A stretch of 18,653 bases of DNA from SIG710 sp045596925 (GTDB taxonomy: Bacteria > Bacillota > Clostridia > Oscillospirales > CAG-272). Below, piece by piece: positions 1 to 7,970 of the stretch. The DNA is taken from the NCBI GenBank assembly GCA_045596925.1, contig JAZODH010000045.1:1-18653 (forward strand), read 5' to 3'. A program made the translations under genes and the position numbers. The notes beneath the pieces are model-generated. The model made no database searches, was not told the origin of the DNA, and saw nothing but the letters and a program-made list of their open reading frames with translations. Every line of letters starts with the position of its first letter. The first letter of the stretch is position 1.

Positions 1-1
1 G

Positions 2-460
2 GATATCAACGATTTTATGAATAACAAGACCGTTCAGATGATAGTGAAGGACGCAAGAATGTCCGAAAGCTACACGGAACAGAGAAAAAAGGATATCTAC
101 CGCTACGAATATATCAAGGGCGGCGGAGAATACGACGATCCCGAGAACGTTCTCCCCACAAGAGAGGATTTCGGAACTGTCTATACCACCGTTCGTCACG
201 AGTACCGTATGGGACACGATACCATAAGTGAGAAAACTCTTCTTTCCTTGCTCCGCGGCGACGCGTCGGGCAGAGGAAGGATAGGCTACATCAAGCTCAA
301 GTTTATTTTGGCTGTGTTCCGTGAGCTGAATATCTGCGGTGTTGAGGAGATCGCTCCCGACGTTTATAAATTCGAGATATATTTCTCAAACAAAGCAAAT
401 CTCGATAAATCTTACATTCTGAAGAAGCTCAGGTCTCAGTGCCGCAGAGAAGGAGACTGA
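2..460 (+). CDS. recJ: RecJ single-stranded-DNA-specific exonuclease, C-terminal part (5' end outside window)
   Basis: The reading frame is open from base 2, so this is the 3' end of a longer gene; the ATG at 17 is internal. The first visible residues (DINDFMNNKTVQMIVKDAR) match the end of the RecJ OB-fold domain, where the family carries an N-x-x-x-x-T-V-Q-hydrophobic-x-x-K-D-x-R pattern. About 125 residues follow, including LPTREDFGTVY, which resembles the C-terminal extension of clostridial RecJ proteins. RecJ is a 5'-to-3' single-strand exonuclease in recombination and mismatch/base-excision repair. The catalytic DHH and DHHA1 domains lie upstream and are not visible, so activity cannot be judged. 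The position directly before rel, dtd and hemZ supports the call because recJ-rel-dtd is a frequent Bacillota order. The gene ends with TGA 53 bp before rel. Confidence 0.85.
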   Translation, partial: DINDFMNNKTVQMIVKDARMSESYTEQRKKDIYRYEYIKGGGEYDDPENVLPTREDFGTVYTTVRHEYRMGHDTISEKTLLSLLRGDASGRGRIGYIKLKFILAVFRELNICGVEEIAPDVYKFEIYFSNKANLDKSYILKKLRSQCRREGD

Positions 461-483
461 CCGAGCGCAAATCTGTAAAAGAA

Positions 484-503
484 GGGAGCTCCCAATAGGG
501 AGG
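484..503 (+). promoter_or_regulatory. Possible Shine-Dalgarno-sequestering hairpin upstream of rel
   Basis: The sequence reads GGGAG (484-488), CTCCC (489-493), AATA (494-497), GGGAGG (498-503). The last block is the ribosome binding site, 9-10 nt before the ATG at 514. CTCCC can fold back on GGGAG 498-502 as a 5-bp stem with an AATA tetraloop and would then hide the site. The upstream copy GGGAG 484-488 is a second purine-rich site in the same leader. The pairing is visible; any regulatory role is inference. Confidence 0.35.
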
Positions 504-513
504 TACGACTTTT

Positions 514-2739
514 ATGAATAGCGATAATATGAACCCGACCCCTCCACACGAGGAATTAAGCTGGCTGCTTGACATAATCCGAGGATCGGGAAGAAAATAT
601 GACGTAGAAAAGATAAAAAAAGCCTACGAGGTTGCCGACCGTCTCCACGAGGGACAGAGAAGAGCCAGCGGAGAGGCGTATATATCTCACCCTATTGCGG
701 TGGCTGAGATAGTTGCGGCTCTCGGTCTTGATACGGATTCTATTTGTGCCGCGCTTCTGCACGACACGGTAGAGGACTGCGCCGATAAGATAAGCCTCGA
801 AGAAGAAGCAAAGATGTTCGGCCCCGACGTCGCCATGCTGGTTGACGGTCTTACCAAGATCATGGATATTGAGTTCGCCGACGAGGAGGAGGCGCATATG
901 GAGGATCTGCGAAAGATGCTCCTTGCCACCGTTCACGACGTGCGAGTGATCGTCATCAAGCTTTGCGACAGACTGCATAATATGCGTACTCTTGAGGCAA
1001 AGAAAGAGGACAGACGCCGCGCAAAGGCTCTTGAGACCATGCACATCTACGCGCCACTGGCTCACCTGCTCGGTATCCAGAAATTGAAGCAGGAGCTTGA
1101 AAACCTCTCTCTTTACCATCTTGACCCTTACGGCTATAACGAGATCCAGGACTATATTGAAAAGAAATACGGCGAATGTATGGACTTGATCGAAAAGGTC
1201 CGCGGTCAGGTCCAGGAGACACTTGAGAAGAACGGTATGAAGTTCAGCCTTGAGAGCCGTATCAAGTCGGTATACAGCATCTATAAGAAGATGTATAACA
1301 AGGGTAAGTCCTTTGATGAGATATACGACTTTTTCGCTCTGCGAATCATCTGCGATGAGGCGGTAGACTGCTATTCGGCGCTTGGTTTTATCCACGAGAT
1401 GTATAAGCTTGTGCCCGGACGCTTCAAGGACTATATTTCTACACCTAAGCAGAATAATTACCAGTCGATCCACACCACGGTCATCGGCGAGGACGGTATC
1501 CCCTTTGAGGTGCAGATCCGCTCCGCTTCCATGCACCAGATAGCAGAATACGGCGTTGCCGCCCACTGGAAATATAAGACGGGCGACAAGACGGGAGAGC
1601 AGGTGGATAAGCGACTTGAGAAGATCGCCAGCTTCATTGAAGCCGAGGAGGGAACAAAAGACCCCGAGGACTTCCTTGACACCTTCAAAACGGGAATTAT
1701 TCAGGAGGAGATACTGGTCTTTACCCCCAAGGGAGACGTTGTGTCCCTGCCCGTTGGCTCAAACGTTATCGACTTTGCTTATTCTATCCACTCGGCTGTA
1801 GGAAATAAGATGGTGGGCGCAAAGATCAACGGAATGATCGTGCCTATTGATAAAGTGCCGCAGAACGGCGATATCGTTGAGATCATCACCTCAAATTCCT
1901 CAAAGGGCCCCAGCCGTGACTGGCTCAAGATCGTCCGTACAGGCGAGGCCAAGAGCAAGATCCGCCAGTGGTTCAAGAAGGAAAAGCGAGACGAGAATAT
2001 TGCCGTGGGTAAGGGCATAATCGATGCCGAGCTGAAGAAATATTCCCGCGCTTATACCGACGCACAGCGCGCGGAGATCGTTATGAACGTTGCAAAGCGT
2101 ATCGGCGTGCAGTCGGCGGAGGATCTTTATAATACCATCGGTTACGGCGGTCTGTCCGTATCGAAGATCGCGCTCAAGCTTCACGACGAGTTTGCAAGGA
2201 TAGTTAAGGTCGAGGAGGCGGAACAAGCGCCTGCGCAGATCCCCGTTGTAAAGCCCCACAAGCACCTTAAATCCAACAGCGGAATCGTCATTGACGGCGA
2301 GGCTGGCTGCCAGATCAAGTTTGCAAAGTGCTGTAACCCTCTGCCCGGCGACTCGGTTATCGGATTTGTTACCAAGGGCTTTGGAATTTCCGTCCACAAG
2401 CAGGATTGTCCCAACGTTGAGTCGGGTATGGCAAATCCCGAAAACGACGGACGCTGGGTAAGAGCCGAGTGGGAGGTAGACTACGCGGTCAGCACCGACG
2501 TGTACGAGGCGCTTCTCCAGATACACGCATACAATTCTCTCACCTTAATGGCGGACATCACCATGACCCTGGCAGATATGAAGGTCTCGGTGCTGTCTAT
2601 CAACACCCAGCAGAAGGGTAACGATAAAATAATTATAAACATGAAGATAAGCTGTAAGAATATCGAGCATTTCAAGTCTATTGTTTCAAGGCTGAGAGGG
2701 CTCCACGATATCGAGGACGTTACACGCGGATTTTCATGA
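514..2739 (+). CDS. rel: Bifunctional (p)ppGpp synthetase/hydrolase, RelA/SpoT (Rsh) family
   Basis: The 741-residue length is close to the 734 of B. subtilis Rel. An N-terminal HD hydrolase domain carries H59 (YISHP) and the H83-D84 pair in ALLHDTVED, followed by KLCDRLHNMRTL, so the degradation site appears intact. The synthetase domain has RFKD at 303-306, then YISTPKQNNYQSIHTTV and EVQIRS...AEYGVAAHWKYK. RFKD is the RxKD form found in bifunctional enzymes rather than the ExDD of monofunctional RelA. A TGS domain starts near residue 398, a cysteine-containing zinc-finger-like domain has C599, C606 and C607, and an ACT domain fills roughly the last 75 residues. The enzyme makes and degrades the stringent-response alarmone in the cytoplasm and senses uncharged tRNA on ribosomes. 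The ATG at 514 follows GGGAGG at 498-503. dtd begins 13 bp after the stop, so the two are probably co-transcribed. Confidence 0.97.
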   Translation: MNSDNMNPTPPHEELSWLLDIIRGSGRKYDVEKIKKAYEVADRLHEGQRRASGEAYISHPIAVAEIVAALGLDTDSICAALLHDTVEDCADKISLEEEAKMFGPDVAMLVDGLTKIMDIEFADEEEAHMEDLRKMLLATVHDVRVIVIKLCDRLHNMRTLEAKKEDRRRAKALETMHIYAPLAHLLGIQKLKQELENLSLYHLDPYGYNEIQDYIEKKYGECMDLIEKVRGQVQETLEKNGMKFSLESRIKSVYSIYKKMYNKGKSFDEIYDFFALRIICDEAVDCYSALGFIHEMYKLVPGRFKDYISTPKQNNYQSIHTTVIGEDGIPFEVQIRSASMHQIAEYGVAAHWKYKTGDKTGEQVDKRLEKIASFIEAEEGTKDPEDFLDTFKTGIIQEEILVFTPKGDVVSLPVGSNVIDFAYSIHSAVGNKMVGAKINGMIVPIDKVPQNGDIVEIITSNSSKGPSRDWLKIVRTGEAKSKIRQWFKKEKRDENIAVGKGIIDAELKKYSRAYTDAQRAEIVMNVAKRIGVQSAEDLYNTIGYGGLSVSKIALKLHDEFARIVKVEEAEQAPAQIPVVKPHKHLKSNSGIVIDGEAGCQIKFAKCCNPLPGDSVIGFVTKGFGISVHKQDCPNVESGMANPENDGRWVRAEWEVDYAVSTDVYEALLQIHAYNSLTLMADITMTLADMKVSVLSINTQQKGNDKIIINMKISCKNIEHFKSIVSRLRGLHDIEDVTRGFS

Positions 2740-2752
2740 GGGAAAGGTTTAT

Positions 2753-3211
2753 ATGAAAGCCGTACTTCAAAGAGTTAAAAGATCGTCCGTCGTAGTTGAC
2801 GGCGAGACAGTAGGAAAGTGCGAAAACGGACTAATGATACTTCTGGGCGTCGCCGTAGGCGACACCGAAGAGGATGCAAGGCTCCTTAGTGCAAAGATCC
2901 TTAAATTGCGTATTTTCGAGGACGAAAACGGGAAAATGAATAAGTCTGTGACCGATATCAGCGGCGAGGCGCTGGTCGTATCGCAGTTCACGCTTCTTGC
3001 AAACTATGCTCACGGAAACCGTCCCGACTATCTGAACTCGGAAAAGCCCGATCGCGCAAATGAGCTGTATGAATATTTCGTTTCGCTCATGCGTGAGGGA
3101 CTTTCCCACGTGGGAACTGGTATTTTCGGTGCCGATATGGAAGTCACTATCGTAAACGACGGACCGGTAACTATCGTTATGGACAGCGAAGTCTTGAAGA
3201 AAAAACATTGA
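2753..3211 (+). CDS. dtd: D-aminoacyl-tRNA deacylase
   Basis: This full-length 152-residue protein has both DTD signatures: SQFTLLA at 77-83, containing the catalytic threonine T80, and the cross-subunit Gly-cisPro motif N-D-G-P-V-T at 135-140. MKAVLQRVKRSSVVVDG at the N-terminus and GNRPDY after the first motif are also typical. The homodimer hydrolyses D-amino acids, and glycine mischarged on tRNA-Ala, from tRNA and so protects translation from the wrong chirality. The ATG at 2753 follows a GGAAAGG site. The gene sits 13 bp after rel and 15 bp before hemZ in one presumed transcript, and rel-dtd adjacency is very common in Bacillota. Nothing looks abnormal. Confidence 0.96.
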   Translation: MKAVLQRVKRSSVVVDGETVGKCENGLMILLGVAVGDTEEDARLLSAKILKLRIFEDENGKMNKSVTDISGEALVVSQFTLLANYAHGNRPDYLNSEKPDRANELYEYFVSLMREGLSHVGTGIFGADMEVTIVNDGPVTIVMDSEVLKKKH

Positions 3212-3226
3212 AAAGGAAAAGCTCAG

Positions 3227-4723
3227 ATGAAGTTGATTTTAGAGGGAAATATCCCTGTAAATCGGTATTACGTGCAGATGCTCTGCATGATATATTATCC
3301 CGGCATGACCTTTTCCCAAACGGAGGAGGGCGAGCAGTCGATCACGCTCGAGGCCCGCGTTGACCGCGCCGAGGACACGGTGACGGCAACTCTTACCCTG
3401 ACCGATGAGGGCAAAAGCTGTACTGCGTCCCATTCAAAGAATATTGACAGCGCCGTGTCCGAGGATAAGGCCATGAAATTGGCTATCGGCGGTGCCATGT
3501 ACAAGATCGGCAGCGAAATGCTGGATTACCGCCCGTCTTGGGGAATTTTGACAGGCGTGCGCCCGTCAAAGGTGGCAACCGAGTTTCTCTCCGAGGGCAA
3601 CAGCAAGACGAGAGTTAAAAAGATACTCACGGGAGACTATATGGTCACTCCCAAGAAGGCACAGCTTGCCATCGACGTGGCTCTGGCAGAGAAAGAGATC
3701 ATTGGCGCGCCGAGAAAACGGGATTGCAGTGTGTATATATCCGTGCCTTTCTGTCCCACCAGATGCGCTTATTGCTCGTTCGTGTCATATACTTCAAAGC
3801 GCTTGCTGTCTCTTATTCCCGAATACACGGAGAGACTTTGCCGCGACATCGAGCGCACCTTCGGGCTTATCGACGAGCTGAAAATGAACGTAAAGACCGT
3901 CTATATCGGCGGCGGAACGCCTACGATCCTGACGGCGCCTCAGCTTGAAGCCGTGCTCTCGACGGTGGCTCGGTGTACCGACGTTACACGTCTGGAGGAA
4001 TATACCCTTGAGGGCGGCAGACCCGATACTATAGACGAGGAAAAGGTGGCAATCGCCGTAAAATACGGCGTCACCCGCATGAGCGTCAACCCACAGACAT
4101 TAAGCGACACAATACTGTGCGGTGTGGGCAGATGCCACAGCGGCGAGGATTTTTTCCGCGCTTATGATATTGTACGACAGGGCGGCATAAAATGTATCAA
4201 TACAGACCTGATAGCAGGACTTCCCGGAGACCGCTTCAAGATCTTTTCCGATTCCTTCCGCCGCGTTCTTGAGCTTGAACCCGAAAATTTGACCGTTCAT
4301 ACCTTCTGCGTCAAGAAATCCGCCGAGCTGAAAAAGCAAGGTCCGGAGATCTTCTCGGTGCGCGGCGGTGAGACGGGGAAGTGCATCGACTATTCTCAGC
4401 TCAAAGCGGTCCAGGCGGGTTATAAGCCCTACTATATGTACCGCCAGAAGAATTCGGTGGGCAATTTTGAGAACGTGGGCTTTGCAAAGCCCGGCTGCGA
4501 GGGACTGTATAACATTTACATGATGGAAGAGGTACATACCATTTTCGCCGCAGGCGCAGGCGCGGTCACCAAGCTTGTGGAATACGACGGCGAAAACTGG
4601 AAGCGGACCAGGATAAAGAGGCTTTTCAGCCATAAATACCCTTATGAATATCTGGCGTCCGATAATTTTGACGAGATAGCAAGCGAATCCCGCGCATTTT
4701 TTGAGGACGTGCCTCTCGACTGA
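3227..4723 (+). CDS. hemZ: Radical SAM coproporphyrinogen dehydrogenase-like protein HemZ
   Basis: The 498-residue protein has an N-terminal domain of about 165 residues with little recognisable signature, then a radical-SAM/HemN-type core. The [4Fe-4S] cluster motif is C176-P-T-R-C180-A-Y-C183 (CX3CX2C). The SAM-contacting GGGTPT lies at 228-233, and LEGGRPDTID is the HemN/HemZ-type Glu-Gly-Gly-Arg-Pro element. Near the C-terminus, YYMYRQKN and the aromatic-rich NFENVGF follow family pattern. Such proteins are annotated as oxygen-independent coproporphyrinogen III dehydrogenases. In anaerobic Clostridia HemZ frequently occurs without a full haem pathway, so the real substrate here is uncertain. 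It is a soluble cytoplasmic protein. It begins 15 bp after dtd with an AAAAGGAAAA site, and the rel-dtd-hemZ order recurs in Clostridia. Its stop is 20 bp before the next gene. Confidence 0.9.
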   Translation: MKLILEGNIPVNRYYVQMLCMIYYPGMTFSQTEEGEQSITLEARVDRAEDTVTATLTLTDEGKSCTASHSKNIDSAVSEDKAMKLAIGGAMYKIGSEMLDYRPSWGILTGVRPSKVATEFLSEGNSKTRVKKILTGDYMVTPKKAQLAIDVALAEKEIIGAPRKRDCSVYISVPFCPTRCAYCSFVSYTSKRLLSLIPEYTERLCRDIERTFGLIDELKMNVKTVYIGGGTPTILTAPQLEAVLSTVARCTDVTRLEEYTLEGGRPDTIDEEKVAIAVKYGVTRMSVNPQTLSDTILCGVGRCHSGEDFFRAYDIVRQGGIKCINTDLIAGLPGDRFKIFSDSFRRVLELEPENLTVHTFCVKKSAELKKQGPEIFSVRGGETGKCIDYSQLKAVQAGYKPYYMYRQKNSVGNFENVGFAKPGCEGLYNIYMMEEVHTIFAAGAGAVTKLVEYDGENWKRTRIKRLFSHKYPYEYLASDNFDEIASESRAFFEDVPLD

Positions 4724-4743
4724 TTTTTTTGAAAGGATCACCT

Positions 4744-6372
4744 ATGCAGGAAAAGGAAAGCAGTGCCAGACGGCAACTGATGAGCGGCGTGGCCATAATG
4801 ACCCTGTCCACGGCCATCGTTAAGATCATAGGCCTTGTTTATAAGATCCCCATGCTTCATCTCCTTTCGGAGGAGGGCATGGCTTATTTCAACGCGGCCT
4901 ATAATATATATGTAATGTTTTATATGATCTCAACGGCGGGTCTGCCCGTTGCCATATCTATTCTCGTGTCGGAAAACCGAGTCCACGGGAACGAGAAAAA
5001 TATAAAAAAGATATATCGGGTGGCACTTGCGCTGTTTTTCGTGATCGGCCTTGCGGGGATGCTCTGTATGCTTTTGCTGTCGAGACAGTTCGCCTCCGCT
5101 ATCGAAATGGATCAGTCGGTGTACTGCATAATCGCCATCGCACCCACCCTGTTTTTTGTTTGTCTGTCAAGCGCCGTCCGCGGATATTTCCAGGGACATC
5201 AGATTATGGCGCACACGGGCGTCTCTCAGATAATCGAAGCGATAGCCAAAATGGTTATCGGCTTGCTTTTTGCGGCGTGGGCATTGAAAAAGGGCTACGA
5301 TCTGCCCATGGTCGCCGCATTCGGCGTGCTGGGACTTACGGTTGGTGTAGTTTTGTCGGCACTTTATCTGGTGCTTGCAAAAATCGTGTTTGAAGCAAAG
5401 CACAAGAGTACAAACGAGCTGCAGACCCCGTATACCGACACGGCAAAAAAGATCTTTTCACGTCTTGTGAAAATTGCGATCCCCATAACGTTAAGCTCGT
5501 CGGTCATGGGTGTTACGAGAATTGTGGACACCGCTCTTATTGCGGCGAGACTTCAGGATATCGGCTTTTCCGTCGAGCTTTCAACCAGAATATACGGCGC
5601 GTACAGCACCCTGGCTGTGCCCGTGTATAACCTGCCGCCCGCTATCATTTCGGGCATATCTCTATCCCTTGTTCCCATGCTGACGGCTGCGATCGAGGCG
5701 AGAAACCGCGAAAAGGAGAAAATGGTCATTTCCTCGTCACTTCGCGTGTGCGCTCTCTTCGCCATGCCTTGCGCCGTGGGGATCTCCATGTTCAGCCGTC
5801 CCATTCTTGAATTGCTCTTTGCAGGTCAGACCTGGGCTGTCGATACCGCCGCACCGCTTCTTTCCGTACTTGGAATAGCAGTGCTTTTTGCCAGCATTAT
5901 GACTGTCACCAACGCCATTCTTCAGGCCTACGGTCAGGAGAGAAAGCCTATTATCTCAATGGCACTTGGCTGTACGGTGAATATAGTTTTCAATTATTTG
6001 CTTATCGGAAGTGAGACCTTCAATATCTACGGCGCGCCTTTGAGCACGCTCCTTTGTACCGCAACCGTAATGATATTGAACTTCTGCTTCATCAAGAAAT
6101 ACGCCGCGGGCTTTGACGGCGTAATCAAGCTTTTGTACCGTCCCATGGCGGCGGCGGTGGTTTCGGTGGGCGGAGCCTTCGGCGTGTACATTCTTCTCCG
6201 CACGAAATTGGGCATATCGAACCTTTTCGCCCTTGCGGGTATTGCGGTTGCCGCTCTGCTTTACGTTGTGCTGGCACTTGTTTTCCGCGCCGTGGAGCCC
6301 GAGGATATTCAGATCCTGCCCAAGGGTGATAAGCTGCTTCGTCTGTTCAGAAAATTAAGACTCGTTAAATAA
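4744..6372 (+). CDS. SpoVB/YabM-type polysaccharide (lipid-linked precursor) flippase, MOP superfamily
   Basis: The 542-residue membrane protein is very hydrophobic, with about 12-14 predicted transmembrane segments as in the MurJ/SpoVB/Wzx branch of the MOP exporter superfamily. The N-terminal pattern MSGVAIMTLSTAIVKIIGLVYKIPML matches SpoVB-like proteins. I chose the ATG at 4744 because an AGGA site (4734-4737) lies six bases before it; an in-frame TTG at 4729 would add five residues but has no suitable site. SpoVB homologues act in spore cortex assembly, and relatives flip lipid-linked cell-wall intermediates; the exact substrate cannot be read from sequence. The order flippase-mazG-(hup)-rqcP-yabP-yabQ-divIC equals the B. 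subtilis yabM-yabN-yabO-yabP-yabQ-divIC run, so this is the yabM position. mazG begins 12 bp later. Confidence 0.88.
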   Translation: MQEKESSARRQLMSGVAIMTLSTAIVKIIGLVYKIPMLHLLSEEGMAYFNAAYNIYVMFYMISTAGLPVAISILVSENRVHGNEKNIKKIYRVALALFFVIGLAGMLCMLLLSRQFASAIEMDQSVYCIIAIAPTLFFVCLSSAVRGYFQGHQIMAHTGVSQIIEAIAKMVIGLLFAAWALKKGYDLPMVAAFGVLGLTVGVVLSALYLVLAKIVFEAKHKSTNELQTPYTDTAKKIFSRLVKIAIPITLSSSVMGVTRIVDTALIAARLQDIGFSVELSTRIYGAYSTLAVPVYNLPPAIISGISLSLVPMLTAAIEARNREKEKMVISSSLRVCALFAMPCAVGISMFSRPILELLFAGQTWAVDTAAPLLSVLGIAVLFASIMTVTNAILQAYGQERKPIISMALGCTVNIVFNYLLIGSETFNIYGAPLSTLLCTATVMILNFCFIKKYAAGFDGVIKLLYRPMAAAVVSVGGAFGVYILLRTKLGISNLFALAGIAVAALLYVVLALVFRAVEPEDIQILPKGDKLLRLFRKLRLVK

Positions 6373-6384
6373 AAGGAAAGAAAA

Positions 6385-7233
6385 ATGGAAAGAATCGAAC
6401 TTATAGAAAAACTCAAATCTCAGGCGACCTATTCTTTTGACGACCTGTGCGACGTTATGATGCTTCTTCGCAGCGAAGGCGGTTGTCCTTGGGACATAGA
6501 GCAGACCCATAAGACCCTCCGCAAAGATTTTATCGAGGAGACCTACGAGGCGATTGAGGCTATCGACCTTGACGATATGGAGCTTCTGCGCGAGGAGCTT
6601 GGTGACGTGCTTTTGCAGGTGGTATTTCACGCAAGAATCGAAGAGGAACAGCAGAATTTCAATATGGGTGACGTGATCACTGAGCTTGTGACCAAGCTTA
6701 TCCACCGTCACCCCCACGTTTTCGGCCAGGTCAAGGTGGATAACAGCGCCCAGGTCCTTTCAAACTGGGACAAGATCAAGAACGATGAAAAACAGCGTGT
6801 GACCTTTACCTCACGCCTCAAATCCGTACCCGCCTGCCTGCCCGCGCTGATGCGCGCCCAGAAGGTAGGGAAGCGGGCGAACATTTTTGATTTTCCCGAT
6901 GCCAAGTCGGTCATAGAAAAGATAAAGGAAGAGATCGCCGAGGTAGAGGAAGCTCTCGACTCGAAGGACCAGGTCCAGGAGGAGATAGGCGACCTTCTGC
7001 TGGCTGTCACGAGCCTTGCAAGAAAGTGCGAGATCGATTCCGAAGAGGCTCTGACAGGCGCGACAGAAAAATTTATTTCCAGATTTGAGGAGCTTGAGGT
7101 CGAACTGGAAAAATCGGGCAAGACCTTCGAAAATACGGATTTATGTGAACTTGATGCCATTTGGGAGCAAATAAAAGCAAAAAAACAACAAAATATTCAA
7201 AAAAAATTTCCGAAACCCCTTGAAATTAGTTAA
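6385..7233 (+). CDS. mazG: Nucleoside triphosphate pyrophosphohydrolase MazG
   Basis: This 282-residue protein is built of two MazG domains. The first has GGCPWDIEQTHKTLRKDFIEETYEAIEAID followed by LREELGDVLLQVVFHARI, which supplies the acidic EExxE...ExxD residues that hold Mg2+. The second, after about residue 190, repeats the pattern (EIAEVEEAL, EEIGDLLLAVTSLARK). The enzyme converts NTPs or dNTPs to the monophosphate and pyrophosphate; E. coli MazG also lowers ppGpp during starvation. B. subtilis YabN, at the equivalent locus, carries an extra N-terminal tetrapyrrole-methylase domain that is absent here. The ATG at 6385 follows AAAGGAAAG. The last codons contain the -35 element of the downstream HU promoter. 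Confidence 0.95.
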   Translation: MERIELIEKLKSQATYSFDDLCDVMMLLRSEGGCPWDIEQTHKTLRKDFIEETYEAIEAIDLDDMELLREELGDVLLQVVFHARIEEEQQNFNMGDVITELVTKLIHRHPHVFGQVKVDNSAQVLSNWDKIKNDEKQRVTFTSRLKSVPACLPALMRAQKVGKRANIFDFPDAKSVIEKIKEEIAEVEEALDSKDQVQEEIGDLLLAVTSLARKCEIDSEEALTGATEKFISRFEELEVELEKSGKTFENTDLCELDAIWEQIKAKKQQNIQKKFPKPLEIS

Positions 7234-7247
7234 TTTTGTGGTATAAT
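7220..7247 (+). promoter_or_regulatory. Sigma-A promoter of the HU gene
   Basis: TTGAAA (7220-7225), a 16-bp spacer and a perfect TATAAT (7242-7247). The -35 lies inside the end of mazG. Transcription would start near 7254, giving a leader of about 70 nt before the HU ATG. The strength fits an abundant nucleoid protein. Confidence 0.8.
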
Positions 7248-7325
7248 GTGGATATAAAGATGCAGTATGGCTTTTTGCCGAGTGCTTTTTATCAGAAAAT
7301 AAAATGAAAGGTATGGATCAGACAA

Positions 7326-7598
7326 ATGAACAAGACACAGTTGATCGACGCAGTTGCAAAGTCCGCAAATCTTAAGAAGGCAGACGCTGAGGCAGCAGTA
7401 AACGCTGTTACAGCAGCTATCACAGACGCTCTCAAAGCTGGCGATAAGGTTCAGCTCATTGGCTTCGGTACATTCGAGGTTAAGGAGAGAGGCGCAAGAA
7501 CAGGCAGAAACCCCAGAACTGGCGCAACAATCAAGATCGCTGCTTCCAAGCACCCTGTATTCTCTGCAGGTAAGGCTTTCAAGGACGCAGTAAACTGA
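7326..7598 (+). CDS. hup: HU family DNA-binding protein
   Basis: The protein is 90 residues, the usual HU length. N-terminal helices (MNKTQLIDAVAKSANLKKADAE) are followed by GFGTFEVKERGARTGRNPRTG, the family signature; the RNP arm carries the proline that wedges between base pairs and bends DNA. HU dimers compact the nucleoid and assist replication, repair and transcription. The gene has its own promoter (7220-7247) and terminator (7608-7638), forming a separate unit inside the yabM-divIC synteny block, and its codon use looks biased as in highly expressed genes. The nearest clear purine site, AAAGG at 7307-7311, is an unusually distant 14 nt from the ATG, but no alternative in-frame start exists. 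Confidence 0.97.
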   Translation: MNKTQLIDAVAKSANLKKADAEAAVNAVTAAITDALKAGDKVQLIGFGTFEVKERGARTGRNPRTGATIKIAASKHPVFSAGKAFKDAVN

Positions 7599-7607
7599 TT
7601 ATCCGAT

Positions 7608-7638
7608 AAAAAAGTCCCGATAACATCGGGGCTTTTTT
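7608..7638 (+). terminator. Intrinsic terminator after HU
   Basis: A 14-bp stem with one G-U wobble (arms 7608-7621 and 7625-7638) and an AAC loop ends in a run of six T. It lies 10 bp after the HU stop and 15 bp before rqcP. Confidence 0.92.
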
Positions 7639-7652
7639 ACGCTGAAGGAAAC

Positions 7653-7898
7653 ATGAGAATAGACAAGTATTTAAAAGTGGCAAGGATCATCAAACGCAGG
7701 ACTGTTGCAAACGAGGCCTGCGATACCGAGCACGTTTCCGTAAACGGAAAGCGCGTAAAAGCGTCCTACGACGTAAAGGAAAACGACGTTATCGAGATCA
7801 CAATGGGCCAGAGAACCATAAAGATCCGCGTGGTGTCGGTAAAAGAGACTGTGGGAAAGGCGGACGCTTCCTCGCTTTACGAGGTTCTTTCCCAGTAA
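7653..7898 (+). CDS. rqcP: S4-domain RNA-binding protein RqcP (YabO family)
   Basis: This 81-residue single S4-domain protein begins MRIDKYLKVARIIKRRTVANEAC, closely following the RqcP/YabO pattern and including R2 and R16, residues known to matter for RNA binding. In B. subtilis RqcP works with RqcH on stalled 50S subunits, stabilising P-site tRNA while C-terminal poly-alanine tails are added to the nascent chain. The related Hsp15 of proteobacteria is less likely given length and synteny (mazG, rqcP, yabP, yabQ, divIC). The ATG at 7653 has GAAGGA a few bases upstream. No clear promoter lies between the HU terminator and this start, so expression probably depends on readthrough. Confidence 0.93.
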   Translation: MRIDKYLKVARIIKRRTVANEACDTEHVSVNGKRVKASYDVKENDVIEITMGQRTIKIRVVSVKETVGKADASSLYEVLSQ

Positions 7899-7926
7899 TA
7901 TTTTTCACGCAAAACGCATATAAAAT
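7898..7926 (+). promoter_or_regulatory. Possible sigma-E-type (mother-cell) promoter for yabP-yabQ
   Basis: ATA at 7898-7900 and CATATAAAAT at 7917-7926 are 16 bp apart and resemble the sporulation sigma-E pattern (ATA, 16-18 bp, CATAcaaT). yabP and yabQ are sigma-E-dependent in B. subtilis. The match is partial and AT-rich, so this is a weak prediction. Confidence 0.3.
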
Positions 7927-7958
7927 AGTGATCGCTTTGGCGGTCACTATTTTGTTTT
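7922..7958 (+). terminator. Hairpin terminator between rqcP and yabP
   Basis: A 14-bp stem with one wobble (arms 7922-7935 and 7940-7953) and a TTTG loop is followed by a broken T tract (TTTTGTTTT overall). It would stop much of the rqcP transcription before yabP. Confidence 0.8.
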
Positions 7959-7970
7959 CGGGGGACAGCC

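Noticed and set aside
556..1566. Long minus-strand ORF (336 codons) opposite rel
   Set aside because: It is antisense to the strongly conserved Rel coding frame, has no domain resemblance and no ribosome binding site; a codon-bias shadow.
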